Assembly (NCBI RefSeq): GCF_002099425.1
Contig: NW_018344165.1
Location: 4,091,501-4,155,500, forward strand
From: Phascolarctos cinereus
Taxonomy: Eukaryota; Chordata; Mammalia; Diprotodontia; Phascolarctidae
Direction of reading: 5' to 3'
Length of the DNA: 64,000 nucleotides
Shown here: positions 11,003 to 22,649 of the stretch, one piece after another
How positions within the stretch are numbered: the first letter of the stretch is position 1
Layout of the letters: every line of letters starts with the position of its first letter
Position numbers and translations under genes: made by a program
The notes under the pieces: model-generated
What the model saw: only the letters and a program-made list of their open reading frames with translations
Told to the model about the DNA's origin: nothing
The model's database searches: none

Positions 11003-12619
11003 AGAGACAGAAAAAGAAATTCCATTTAAAATTACTGTAGATATTATAACATATTTAGGCATCCACCCACCAAAATAAACCCAGGAACTATATGAACACA
11101 ATTACAAAACACTTTTCACACAAATAAAGTCAGATCTAAATAACTGGAAAAACATCAGTTGCTCATGGGTAGGCTCAGCTAATACAATAAAAATAACAAT
11201 AAGAACTCACTATTTGACAAAAACTGCTGGGAAAACTGGAGAAGAGTATGGCAGAAACTAGGCATAGACCCAAATCTCACACCATATACCAAAATAAAGT
11301 CAAAATGGGCTCCTGACTTAAATATAAAGGCTGATACCATGAGTAAACTGGGAGAACAAGGAATAGTTTACCTGTCAGATTTATAGAGAACAGAAGAATT
11401 CATGACCAAACAGGATATAGAGAATATTATGAAATGCAAAATGGATAATTTTGATTACATTAAATTGAAAAGGTTTTGCATAAACAAAGCCAATGCAACC
11501 AAGATTAGGAGGGAAGTAGAAAACTGGGAAATAATTTTTACAACCAGGGTCTCTGATAAGGGCCTCATTTCTAAAATATATAGAGAATTAAGTCAAATTT
11601 ATAAGAATACAAGTCATTCCCCAATTGATAAATGGTCAAAGGATATCAATAGGCAGTTCTCAGATGAAGAAATTAAAGCTATCTATATTCATATGAAAAA
11701 ATGCTCTAAATCACTACTGATTAGAGAAATGCAAATCAAAACCAACTCTGAGGTACCACATCACACCTATCACATTGGCCAACATGACAAAACAGGAAAA
11801 TGATAAATGTTGGAGAAGATGTAGGAAAATTGGAACACTAATGCATTGTTGGTAGAACTGTGAAATGATCCAACCATTTTGGAGAGCAATTTGGAACTAT
11901 GTCCAAGGGCTATCAAAATGTGCATACCCTTTGACCCAGCAATAGCACTTCTAGAACTGTATCCCAAAGAGATCATAAAAATGGGAAAAGGACTCACATG
12001 TACAAAAATATTTATAGCAGCTCTTTCTGTGGTGGCAAGGAAGTAGAAATTGAGGGGATGCCCATCAATTGAGGAATGGCTGAACAAGCTGTGGTATATG
12101 AATGTAATGTAATACTACTGTGCGATAAGAAATGATAAGAAGGCAGACTTCAAAAAAACCTGGAAAGACTTGTATGGACTGATGCTGAGTGTAGTGACCA
12201 GAACCAGGAGAACATTGTACACAGTAACAGTCGCATTGTGTGATGACTAACTTTGATAGACTGAGACCTTCTCAGCAATGCAAGGATGTAAGACATCTCC
12301 AAAGGTCTCATGATGGAAAATGCCATCCACATCCAGAGAAAAAACTATGGAGCTTGAATGCAGATCAAAGCATATTATTTGCTATTTTTTTTCTTCTATT
12401 TTGTTATGTTTCCTCTTTCTGGTGGTTCTTCCTATTGGTTCTAATTCTTCCTTACAGCATGACTAATGAGAAAATATGTTTAATAGGAATGTATATGTAT
12501 AGCCTATATCAGATTGTGTGCCTTCTTCGGGAGGGAGGAGGAGAAAAATTTAAAACTCAAAAGCTTATGAAAGTGATTGTTGATAAATCAAAATAAATTA
12601 ATAAAAAAAGGCATTAAAA
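11003..12619 (+). repeat. L1 LINE, 5'-truncated, with target duplication
   Basis: This is the C-terminal part of L1 ORF2 plus 3' UTR and A-rich tail. Landmarks are IHMKKCSKSLLIREMQIKT at about 11688-11745 and a weak match to the W-Y-M-E-Y-Y-A-A motif near 12090. The flanking 10-bp direct repeat aaaggtcctt occurs at 10993-11002 and 12620-12629, so insertion was by target-primed reverse transcription into an L2. Internal deletions and stops are present. Confidence 0.92.
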
Positions 12620-13923
12620 AAAGGTCCTTCGCTTATATATTTCACTGAAAAAAAAATGAAGGACGACAACTATGAGCTTCCTCTGCTCTCTACTGGCACG
12701 CTTTCAATCACCTGAAAGTCATTCGATATTCTTCCCTCCATGCTCAGAGGATGAGGTGGCCCATCTCACTGAGGTGAACCCCCCAACATGTGCCTTGACT
12801 CTATCACCCCTTCTCAGGTACTTTGATCATGCTCTCATGTCCCTAGTTCTCAACTTCTCCTTATTCACTGGCTTCTCCCCTGCCACTTACAACAATGCCC
12901 AGGCCTCTATCAGCTTTTAAAAAATGCATCACTTGATCCTCGACCTCCTCAAGCTGTCACCTTATCTCTCTCCTCTCTTTCATAGACAAACTCCAGGAAG
13001 AAAGGTGAGTACACTCCTTGCTTCCACTTGCTATTCTCTCACTTCTTGAGCCCTTGCAATAGAATTTCTGATCCCATTCAACAAAAATCACTCTCTCCAA
13101 GGTTACCAATAACCTCTTTACTGCTAAGGACAAAATGGCCTTTTCTTAGTCCTTATTTTTCCTGACTTCTCTGCAGCATCTGATACCATTAGCCACCCCC
13201 TCTTCTTAAAATATTGTGTCCTCCCTGGGTTCTCATGGCACTGCTATGTTGCGGTTATCTATCTCTCTGGCTGATCTCTCTCATTATCCTTCATAGGATC
13301 ATCACCTATGTCCCACACTTACTATCCTGGGCCCTCTTCTCTTCCCTTTCAGTGATCTTATCAACTCCCATGGATTCAACTATCATCTCTATGAAGATGA
13401 CTACCAAATTTAGGCCTCATCTCTTTCTTGAACTCTAGTCCAGGATCTTCTAATTACTTGCTGGACGTCTCAACCTGCACATCCCACAGGCACCTCAAAC
13501 ACAACAGGGACCAAACCAAACTCATTATCTTTCTGCCTAAACCTACTCTTCTCTCTAACTTCCCTATGTTTATAAAGGACACTACCATTCTTCCAAACAC
13601 CCAGGGGTCATTCCTAATTCTTCACTCTCACTCACCTCTTACATCTAATCAAATGCCAACGTTTTCCATTCTAACTCCTAAACATTTCTTATATTCTTCC
13701 TCGTTTTTTCTACTCAGATCACAATCATCCTAATTCTAGCCTTCATTACCTTTTCCTTAGACTACTGGAACAGCCTCCTTACTAGTCTTCTTATATTCAG
13801 TGTCCCTTCTCTCCAATTCAACCTTTACACAGCTGCCAAATTGCTATTCCTAAAGTACTTATACAAATATATAATGATACTATGAGAACATGTCACCACC
13901 TTCCTCAAGAAGCTCCTTAATGG

Positions 13924-14134
13924 GGGGCAAGTAAGTGGCACAGTGGATAGAGCACTGGCCCTGGATTCAGGAGGACCTGAGTTCAAATACAGGCTCAGAC
14001 ACATAACATTTACTAGTTGTGTGACCCTGGGCAAGTCACTTAACCTCACTGCCTATCGAAGAAGAGGAGGAAGAAGAGGAAGAAGAAGAAGAGGAGGAGG
14101 AGGAGGAAGAAGAGGAAGAAGAGGAGGAGGAAGA

Positions 14135-14165
<31 letters not shown>

Positions 14166-14168
14166 GCT
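13924..14168 (+). repeat. CORE-SINE whose tail became a (GAA/GAG)n-(AGC)n microsatellite
   Basis: The head ggggcaagtaagtggcacag, B-box-like gagttcaaata and CORE gtgaccctgggcaagtcact end at 14057. The tail is replaced by GAA/GAG repeats (14058-14133) then AGC repeats (14134-14167). The flanks gaagctccttaatg and gcagctcctcaatg look like a diverged target duplication in the host L2. Confidence 0.9.
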
Positions 14169-14639
14169 CCTCAATGCCTTTAGGATAAAATTTAAATTCT
14201 CTGTTTGGTACTTAAAGACCTCTCGAGGAAAACACAAATTCCTTAGCAGCAAGCAATTTAAAATCCTCAACAATCTGCCTACAGTGCACCTTTCCAGTCT
14301 TATTTCTTAAAGACATCTCAAATACTCTATGTTCTAGGCAAGCTATTTCCCAAACTTGATATTCTATCTTTCTTCATGCATTTACTTTGGCAAGGCTCAC
14401 ATACCTGGAATTTGCTTCCCCCAGCCTTCCCTAAGTCTTCCAGTTGTGATTTCTAAAGCACAGGTCTGAGCATGTCAGTCCTTTGCTTAAGAAGGCTAGA
14501 GGGCTCCCTTTTACCTCTAGAGTAAAAAATGAGCTCCTCTGCTTGGCAATTTCTAGCCTAATTCTAACGTGGCTCTCACCTATCCTTACAGGCTTATTGT
14601 ACTTTGAAAGATTGAAATAGAAACTCATTGTTTATGGTT

Positions 14640-16200
14640 GGGTCAAGCCAACAAATTTATACTGCCTAAATTTACAGAAGTAGTGTTACAACCAAACTAT
14701 CAAGGGTTTACCTTATAGAATGAGACAAAATTATTACAAAATTGGTCTGTAGGACTAAAAGGCCTACAATCTCAAAGAAGACAGTTTTTCAAGAAGATCA
14801 TTTTTCAAAAGTGAAGGGGGTTTAGGACTATCAGATAAACTACTGAAATACTATAATAATCAAAACTATTTAATATGCACTTAAAAATAAACGAATGAGT
14901 GGAACAGACTAGAAAACAAAGACTGAGAAGCAATCAAATCCATTAGCCCAGTGTTAAATAAACTCAGTTTGTTGCAAATAAATGACTACAGAAAGAATTC
15001 CTTATTCAACAAGAACTAGTAGAAAAATTTGGTAATTTGGCAAAAATAGAGAAAAATTCATTTGTTTAAGCATTATGTATATGTCAGGGCACTGTGCTAG
15101 GGATGAAAGGTACCATCATTATGAAAGGTACCTCCTTCTGTTGTCCTCTTAATTTTTTTAGATGAACTCACATTTAATTTGTACCTGCACTATGTATATT
15201 ATAATTACAGGTACAAATTAAATGTGAGGTCACCTAAAAAAATTAAGAGGACAATAGAAGGAGGTACTTTTCATAATGATGGCCAGGGAGAATTCTTAAC
15301 CAAAGAAGAGACAGAAGAGATCATAAAAGATAAAACGGACAATTTTGATTGCATAAAATTCATTTTTTTTCCACAAACAAAATCAATGCAGCTGTGACAA
15401 GAGGGGAAACTATTGGTTGAGAAAAAAATATTTCTAGCAGATTTCGAAGTCTGAAATTCTAAATATATAGGGAAATGACACATATAATTAAGACCAAAAG
15501 CCTTCCCCAGGAGAAAGGCAAAGGACACAAGCAAAGAATTTTCAAAAAAAGAAATGAAAACTATCAACAGTCATATGAAAAACATTTCAATTTACTAACA
15601 AGATAAATTAAAATTAAAACAACTCTAAGGTTTTACTTCAACTCAACAAATTGACAAAGATGATAAAATTTGGAAATAGTAAATGTTTGAGGGACTCTAG
15701 AAAGAAAGGTACACATACTGTCGGTGGAGTCATGAATTAGTCCAACTGCTTCAAAAACAATTTATAATTATGGGAGAAAAGTGACTAAATTGTTCATATT
15801 CTTTGACTCAGGCCTATAGCCTCAAGCAGGTCAAAGACGGAGGAGAAAGGTCTCATAATTACAAACATTTATAGTGACATTTTTTGTGATAGCAAAGAAC
15901 TGGAAGAAAAGTGACGCCCATTGATTGGGGAATGCCTGAATAAATTGTGGTATCTAAAAGCAATGGAATATTATTGTGCCATAAGAAACAACTATTACTG
16001 GGGATTCAGAGAAACTTGAAAATATTCCTATGAACTGACACAGAACAAATAAAAGAGAACAACACATACAATGAAATGATACAATAACATAAAGAAAAAA
16101 AACACTGCATCTGAATTAAAATGAATGTAATGACTACTCTTGATTTCAAGGGGTCCGATGATGAAACATATTTCTCTTTCCTTGATACTTTGAATATAGA
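14640..16200 (+). repeat. L1 LINE, ORF2 3' part, with internal rearrangement
   Basis: At 14690-15060 the sequence matches L1 ORF2 downstream of the RT (aataatcaaaactatttaat, then ccttattcaacaagaac). At 15283 it jumps to EFLTKEETEEIIKDKTDNFD and continues to the 3' region near 16200. The junction is filled by the inverted repeat described separately. Several stops. Confidence 0.8.
15113..15282. repeat. Inverted repeat, 75-bp arms, 20-bp loop
   Basis: The left arm 15113-15187 and right arm 15208-15282 are reverse complements at 71 of 75 positions by hand alignment. The loop is cactatgtatattataatta. The right arm fits in sense inside the L1 ORF2 (it leads into EFLTKEE); the left arm is the same L1 segment inverted. 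Confidence 0.93.
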
Positions 16201-16412
16201 TATGGTCAATGGTAGTGGGGAAGAAGTAGGAATAGGAGGATGTTAGGAAGTGATAACATAAAAAAGCAACAATATAGTATAAAATAAAATAGGGGATTTG
16301 CATGAGATTATCTCTAAATTCCTCTCAAGGTCTAAAATTCATCACAAATCCAAATTATTTAAGGTACTTATTAAGGAAATTTCATTATCCATTTCATATC
16401 CCTAGTGATAGT

Positions 16413-16945
16413 TTTAGAGGTACAGTGTGATATACTGGAAAGTCCACTGTTCTAGAAGTCAGGAACCCTGGGATCAAATTTCAGGTCTCCTACTTATTAG
16501 ACAGAGACCTTTGGCAAATTATCTCACCACTCTGGGATCCAGTTTCCTCTTCTGTAAAATGGGGAAGATAATTCCTGCCTCGTCTAATTCACAAGGTTGT
16601 TTTATTTCAAGAATAAAGTAAGACAATGCCAGTGAAAGTATTTTGTGCTATAAAAATGCTATAAAAATAGAAACCAGAAATGGCAAACTATTACCATGAC
16701 ACTGAAAGCCTCTAACAAAAGGATTATAAGAAACTGTCTAGTATAGTTGAAAGGAAACGAGACTTGGAATGAGAGGGTTTAAGTCCCAGCTCTTAGATTT
16801 ATTAGGTGTGTGATCTTAAGCCTGTCAATTAATTTCTGAGCCTCAGTTTCTTCATTTGTAAAATGGGAGTATTAACTCATAAACTACTTCACAGGGCTGT
16901 TTATAGGGAAATCACTTGGTGCTACAGAGACTACAGAAATGTGAG
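16413..16945 (+). repeat. Two MIR-family SINEs in tandem
   Basis: Copy one is about 16413-16640 (gtgtgatatactggaaagtc to ataaaaatgc). Copy two is about 16735-16945 (tagtatagttgaaaggaaac, gcctcagtttcttcatttgt, tcacagggctgtttatag). They are separate, similarly aged insertions. Confidence 0.75.
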
Positions 16946-17045
16946 AAATTATCATCTGTTGACAACTAGAATAGAGTACTTCTCTAAAAGTATATTTACA
17001 TTTACATTATCATACGTTTCTTACTAGCTTTAAAAATGCATTTAC

Positions 17046-17194
17046 CTGTGCAGGTGGCTCAATTGTTATCCATGCTGGAAGCATCAAACTGGGATTTAGA
17101 GGCTGGGTTCCTACTCGGAAGTAAACTCCACCCCTGGAATCACAGGCCCAGATGTGCTGGTTTCCACATGACAAACTGATTAATTTTATAGCAC
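17046..17194 (-). CDS. TECPR2: TECPR2 coding exon 7 of 7 in window
   Basis: This is a 149-nt exon, phase 1 to 0. It encodes AIKLISLSCGNQHIWACDSR then GGVYFRVGTQPLNPSLMLPA and WITIEPPAQ. NQHIWACDSRGGVYFRVG is the most canonical tectonin blade in the window. The acceptor is ttactgtag before GTGCTATAA; the donor is CTGCACAG then gtaaatg. In the vertebrate protein about 150 more residues follow, ending in an acidic tail. No match to them was found between 1 and 17045, so this is not the last exon. Confidence 0.95.
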
Positions 17195-17399
17195 CTACAG
17201 TAAGTAAAGAGTATTAAAAAGCCAAACATATAACAATTACTTTTTTAAATGAATATTCTTCAGCTTATGACATGAACTTTTACTCTTCAAAGGAAGGAAA
17301 AGGCTTCTACTTTCAACTCTAGCTATACTAGGGAATCATTTTGTGGCTGTGGACATAGTAAAACCAATTGCCATATGGGTATGAGAGATAAGGACACAT

Positions 17400-17710
17400 A
17401 TAACAAGAGAAACAACATGGGAGGGTGGAAAGAACCCTGGTTTTGGAATCAGAAGACCTCAGCTCAGGTCTGAGCTCTGGATCTGACTGGGTATGTAACC
17501 TTGTACTTAACCTCTCTGATAAACTTCTTTTCCTCATATTTAAAATGGAGTAATATTTGCATTTCCTACTTCATAGATTCTGAATGAACTTGTTTCTTTA
17601 TTTTTCTAATGGGGATAACACTTGCGTTGCCTATCTTTTTCAGGACTGTGAGGAAAAGTACTCTAAGAATTAAAGTACTAGAGAAATTGGAACAATAATA
17701 ATAATTACCA
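17400..17710 (+). repeat. MIR-family SINE
   Basis: ggaaagaaccctggttttgg, then a weak CORE and ttaacctctctgataaactt near 17505. A second 3'-arm-like piece follows at 17600-17710. Confidence 0.65.
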
Positions 17711-17814
17711 TGATTATTCTATATCCTCATCAAGTCACACTTAAGCAGCACATTCACAGACAGGTAAGAACCTCAGGGAAAGGAGGAAAGAATTAGCTCA
17801 CTACTAAGCACAAA

Positions 17815-18060
17815 AAGGGATCAACCTTAACACGGCAGTAGAAAGAGCACCAGCCTAAGAGTGAAGAAACCAAGTTTTCAATCCTAACTTCACCTTTTTT
17901 TTTTTTTGGCAAGACAATCAGGGTTAAGTCAGGGTTAAGTGACCTGGCCAGGGTCACATAGCTAGTAAGTATCAAGTGTTTCATCTTTTATAGCTATATA
18001 ACCTTGGGCAAGTTACTTCCTGTCTTTCATTTTATCCATCTGGACAGATGCATTCAAGTG
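17815..18060 (+). repeat. MIR-family SINE hosting a SINE fragment
   Basis: The left piece 17815-17892 (gtagaaagagcaccagccta) and right piece from 17984 (ctatataaccttgggcaagt) join as one MIR. The gap holds an antisense, 5'-truncated CORE-SINE (17893-17983) starting with its T-run. Within the fragment an 11-bp unit (tcagggttaag) is tandemly doubled near 17928. Confidence 0.65.
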
Positions 18061-18634
18061 GTAGTATACAAAAGTATACACATATGCACTGATATCAGAT
18101 AAAGTATGTGTGCTGGACTATATGATTTCTAAATTCTCTAAAGAAGATCTGAGCAAATCAGTTTATTGATTTTCTCTAGTGAAGCTCAGGAGCCCTGGAA
18201 CAAAAAAGTAGAGAGAAATGGAATGGTAGATGTTACCTAGGTTGGAGGATTCAGAGGTTGGGAATAGTGAAAGGTCTGTAGGGCAAAGTATTTTAGAGCA
18301 GTACCTAAGTGTCTTTTCTAAAATATGGCACCCAAACCCCCAAGACAAAAGGTCATCTAATCTTAGGAGTAGGTCCCTAGGGGTTTGTATTTATCTACAT
18401 GAACTAAATGCTAGCACACAGGTGAGGCAGAGATGCCTTTATTCCCTTTGCAGATATTCAAGAGCTGGCAGCAGAGCTGGCTAAGTTTTTTATGATACAG
18501 TAATATCTCAGTGCATTCAGATGCTAAAATTTGTTCAAGCATTCCTTAATCAATCAAAAGCTTTCCTAATGGTTTTCAATATCAGTTGATGCTAAAAACA
18601 TGAGAATCAAGTTAATCATAACATAATAAGAGTT

Positions 18635-18990
18635 CATGCTTCATATAGCACTTTACAGTTGACATAATTCTTAAGTTCATTGTCTTATTTGATCATAAGA
18701 ACTCTCTGATGTAGGTAGTACAACTTGTTTTTTTGTTTGTTTTTTTTGGCAAGGCAATTGGGGTTAAGTGACTTGCCCAGGGTCACACAGCTAGTAAGTG
18801 TCAAGTATCTGAGACCACATTTGAACTCAGGTTCTCCTGACTCCAGGACCGGTGCTCTATCTACTGCGCCACCTCACTGCCCTACAGCTAGTTTTTGTTG
18901 TTGTTTAAATCCTCATTTACAGATGAGGAAACTGAGGCATTAGAAAGGTCTAATGACTTGCCTACAGTAACAGGAAGATGTAGCCAGAAA
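18635..18990 (-). repeat. MIR3-like SINE split by a CORE-SINE
   Basis: The left part is 18635-18723 (agcactttacagttgacata). The right part is from 18883 (tttacagatgaggaaactga, then actgaggcattagaaaggtc). The SINE at 18727-18882 separates them. Confidence 0.7.
18727..18882 (-). repeat. CORE-SINE (Mar1/WSINE1-type), antisense
   Basis: A T-run is followed by complements of the CORE (ggggttaagtgacttgccca), the B box (tttgaactcaggttctcctg) and the head (tctactgcgccacctcactg). It is nearly full length. Confidence 0.9.
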
Positions 18991-19159
18991 TATTTGGCAT
19001 ACCTTTTACTAACCACAGTGTCATAAAAATTGTATTACCGAAATACTACAAAGGGCTGTTAAAGAAAAGGATTAATTGAAGAATAAATAATTTAATCCTA
19101 AAGAACTGGTGAGTCAAAGAGTAAATCATAGAAACAGTAGCTGATTTCATTAAAGATAA

Positions 19160-20310
19160 TGATTGGCCATTGCATTATTTAGAATTCTTAAGTCTTTCAA
19201 AGTTATCTATCTTTACATTGATGTTGTTTTTTTATATACTGTTCTGGTCCTATTCATTTCACTTTCCATCAGTACATACCTATCTGTCCAGCTTTCTCTG
19301 AAACAAATCCCCTTCAACATTTATTGCAGCACAGTAGGATTCCATCATATTCATATACCATAATTTGGTCGGCCATTCCCTAATTGATAGGCATCCCCTT
19401 AGTTTGCAGTTCTTTGCAACTAAAAAAAAAGTTGCTATAAATATTTTTGTATATGTGGGTCCTTTTATTCTTTCTTTGATTTCTCTGGGGTATAGACCTG
19501 GCAGTATGTGGGTCACAGAGAATGTACAGTTGAACAACTTTGGGAGTACATTTCCAAATTGCTTTCCAGAATGGTTAGACCAATTTACTGCTCCACCAAA
19601 CTGTACATTAGTGTATCTGTTTTCCCACAGCCCCTCCAGCCTTTATCATTATCCTTTCCTGGGGGCAGCTAGATGGCGCAGTGGATAGAGAATGGGCCCT
19701 GGAGTCAGGAGGACCCAAGTCAAATCTGGCCTTAGACACATGATACTCACTAGCTGTGTGACCCTGGGCAAGTCACTTAACCCCAACTGCCTCACCAAAA
19801 AAAAAAAAATCATCATCCTTTTCTGTCAACTTTGCCAATCTAATAGGTGTGAGGGGAACCTCAGAATTGCTTTAATTTGCGTTTTTCTAATTAGATTTAG
19901 AGAAATGCTTCATATGGCTATTGATAGCTTGAATTTCTCGCTTTGAAAACTGCCTACTTGATCCTTTGACCATTTATCACTGGGGGAATGGCTCTTATTA
20001 TTATAAATTTTAATCATATATGGAACATATATCTTGGAAAGGAGATCTTTATCAAAAAACCTGCTGAAATCTTTTTTTCCTGAGTTGCCTGTTTCTAATT
20101 TCAACTGCATTATTTTGTGTAAAACCTCTGTAATTTTATGTAATCAAAATTTTCTATTCTACCTTCTGTGATTCTATCATTTGATCATGAATTTTTTCCC
20201 AGTCAACAGATCTGATAGGTAATTTCTTCCTTTTTCTTATTTATTTATATCACCTTTTATGTCTAAGTCATATACTCGACTGGAGTATTTGGGGGCATAT
20301 GTTGTGAAAT
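19160..20310 (-). repeat. L1 LINE 3' part, antisense, split by a SINE
   Basis: The antisense L1 ORF2 C-terminus includes attcatataccataatttgg, then tcggccattccctaattgat, and atttgcgtttttctaattag. The SINE at 19662-19809 interrupts it with flanking copies of atcattatcctttcct-like sequence. Confidence 0.85.
19662..19809 (+). repeat. CORE-SINE (Mar1/WSINE1-type)
   Basis: Full-length: ggggcagctagatggcgcag, gaggacccaagtcaaatctg, tgaccctgggcaagtcactt and an A13 tail. An imperfect target duplication (tcattatcctttcc / tcatcatccttttc) flanks it within an L1. Confidence 0.93.
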
Positions 20311-20389
20311 GTTGAGTTATACTGAGTTTGTGCAATACGGCTTCCCAATTTCCCAGGAAGTTTCATTGAATAGTGAGATCTTACCCCAA

Positions 20390-22115
20390 CAGCTTGGATC
20401 TTTGGATTTATCAAATACTAGGCTACTGTACTAGTTTGCTTCTGAATATTGTGTATCTAATCTCTGCTGCATTTGACACTTCAGACAACCCTCTCCTCCT
20501 AAGTACTCTCTCTCCTGGGTTTTTTGGTACTAGTGTCTCCTGCCTGTTTGACCACTTCTCGGTCTTCTTTGTTCACTTACCATCTATATCACACATCCTT
20601 TAACTGTGGGTTTCCCAGTCTAGGTCCTATGCCTCTTCTCCTTACATTTTTTCTCTTGGTGACCTCAGCAGTTCCATGAGTTTATTACCATTAGGCACGA
20701 TGACTTACAGAGATATATCTACATACCTATATTGATATAGATATATAGCTATATACCCAGCCTTACTTCTTCCACTGACCTCGAGTTCTATATCACCAAC
20801 TGTCCAATGGACATTTAAAAATGTTGTCCCAGAGAAATCTCAACCCTAACATATCTAAAAGAGACAAATTTCCTCTCAAAAAAAAAAAACCCTAATCCTT
20901 CTCTAAATTTTCTTATTTCTGCTGAAGGCACAACTATTCTGTCTTCCAGGTTTGTTATCTTGGCATTATCGTCAACTCTTGACTCTCCCTCATCCTCTAT
21001 TTCTAATCAGTTGCCAAATCTTGCCCTTTCTCCCTCCATAATGCCACCCCAAATTTGAATTCTTCCAACTAGTACTCACAAAGCCATTACCTTAGTTCAA
21101 GCTCTTTTCATCCCTTACCTGGCTTATTGCAATGGCATGCTAATCCTTCCCCAATCCTCCTCTACTCCAGTTCATCCTCCACACAGCTACCAATGTTGTT
21201 GTTGCTGTTGTTTTTTCCATAAGCACATATCAAAACCATGCAACTCCCCACTCAATCAACTTGTGTCTTACTACTTCCTCTAGGATGAAATATAAACTCC
21301 TCTGTTTAGAATTTAAAGTCATTCACAGACTGGTTGGCCCCAAATTACCTTTCCAATTCCACTGTATATTACTTCCCCAACTTACTCCCCCTCTCACTGT
21401 CTGCCATTCAACCAAACTGCCTTTCATTTTCTTTCTCACATATGGCATACCATATCCCATCTCTATACCCTTTCAATGACTATCTCCAATGCCTGGAAAG
21501 TACTCTCTCCTCACATCTGCCTCACAGAACCCCTCTCCTCCTTCGAGAAAAGGTTCAATTACTAATACTACTTTCTATATCAGCACTTCTTAAACTGTGG
21601 GTCTTGACTCCATGGGGTCACAAAAAAATTGACAACAGTAAAAGGTTTCTGAATGCACAACCACCAAAACTTAATTCAAAATTGAATGCATAATAAATCC
21701 TAGATGTTTCTGGCAGCACTTGCTAGCGTTGCATCATGCAACTTCACTGCAGCCTTGGTTCTGAACACAAAGCATGTGCACTTTGTACTGTGCATGACCT
21801 TAGGCAATGCAATGCCAATGAAAGCTGCTGAAATGTGAAAAGGGGTCTTGAGTGGAAAAAGTTTAAGAAGCCCTGTTCTATATGAAACTCTTCCCAATCC
21901 TTCAACTGCTAATGCCTTCACTCCCAAACTACCTTGTATTTACTCTCTTTATATTTATTCTGAATATGCTTATATACACAGATCCCTGGGGTACTTCATG
22001 TCTCCCCCATAAGAATATAATATCCTTGAGGGCAAGGATTATTTCATTATTGGTATCATTTCCCCATATCTAGAACTTAGCAGGCATTTAAATGATTGCT
22101 GACTGACTGGCCGAT
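20390..22115 (+). repeat. L2 LINE, RT to 3' end, split by a hAT element
   Basis: The RT region is visible at about 20470 (ctgcatttgacacttcagac) and the C-terminal half at 21260-21570 (aggatgaaatataaactcct). It continues after the hAT insertion with gaaactcttcccaatccttc and ends near ttgctgactgactgg at 22112. It is broken throughout; the open frames here belong to it. Confidence 0.82.
21581..21875. mobile_element. hAT-type non-autonomous DNA transposon
   Basis: A 295-bp element with terminal inverted repeats: it starts cagcacttcttaaactgtgg and ends aaaaagtttaagaagccctg. It is flanked by an exact 8-bp duplication ttctatat (21573-21580 and 21876-21883), the hAT signature. It has no transposase frame. 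It looks like an opossum-Charlie-type MITE, but I do not assign a family name. Confidence 0.92.
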
Positions 22116-22229
22116 AAATCTGTTCTTCTGACTTCATCTCTCTTTGGCCCCACAATTTAGTTTTTGTTTAATTAAGTTCATAACTTTGAAGTATCTTTTC
22201 ACTTTTCTTTCTCTGTTTCATACCTAATC

Positions 22230-22640
22230 AATTATTGTATCTCATTGATTCTACCTTTTCCACATTTCTATTCACACTGCCACCACCCTAGTACAAACAA
22301 TGATAAAGATAAGTGCAACAATCTTTATAGATCTTCCCACCTCCATTTTTTCTCTCTTTCAATTCATTCTTCATATTACTGCTAGAATATTCTTTCTTAC
22401 ACATTCCTCTGGTTATGTTACTCTGCTGAAAAATCTTCAGTGACTGCACCTGGCATTAAAGGTGCTATATAACCTGGCCCCAGTTTACCTTTCTAGCCTT
22501 ATCTCATATTACTTCCTTCCATTACCTCTAAGCTCTTGCCAAACTGGACTACTTCCAGTTCCCAATGAATATACCACCTCATTGATGAAGCTTTCCACGA
22601 TTCTCTGATTGGTAATCACCTTTTTCCCCGTATGGCACAC
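22230..22640 (+). repeat. Degraded L2 LINE fragment
   Basis: The order follows L2: ctgccaccaccctagtacaa, gttatgttactctgctgaaa, aacctggccccagtttacct, then a faint 3' part. Confidence 0.6.
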
Positions 22641-22649
22641 AAAACATTC

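Larger units (their letters stand above)
10255..14630 (+). repeat. Long L2 LINE split by an L1 and a SINE
   Basis: An L2 begins in the endonuclease region (acttcaatttacatcttgat near 10320) and runs to 10992. It resumes at 12630 with ttcactgaaaaaaaaatgaa, passes through the RT area (catctgataccattagccac near 13180) and continues past 13923. It resumes again at 14169 with aggataaaatttaaattctc and fades near 14630. The L1 at 11003-12619 and SINE at 13924-14168 account for the gaps. Confidence 0.82.

Noticed and set aside
11402-11803. 133-codon open frame
   Set aside because: It is the C-terminal part of L1 ORF2 (MKKCSKSLLIREMQIKT region).
13943-14188. Open frame with long Arg/Gly and Ser runs
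   Set aside because: It is a SINE plus its microsatellite tail read in frame; the antisense poly-Phe/Cys frame at 14046-14273 has the same cause.
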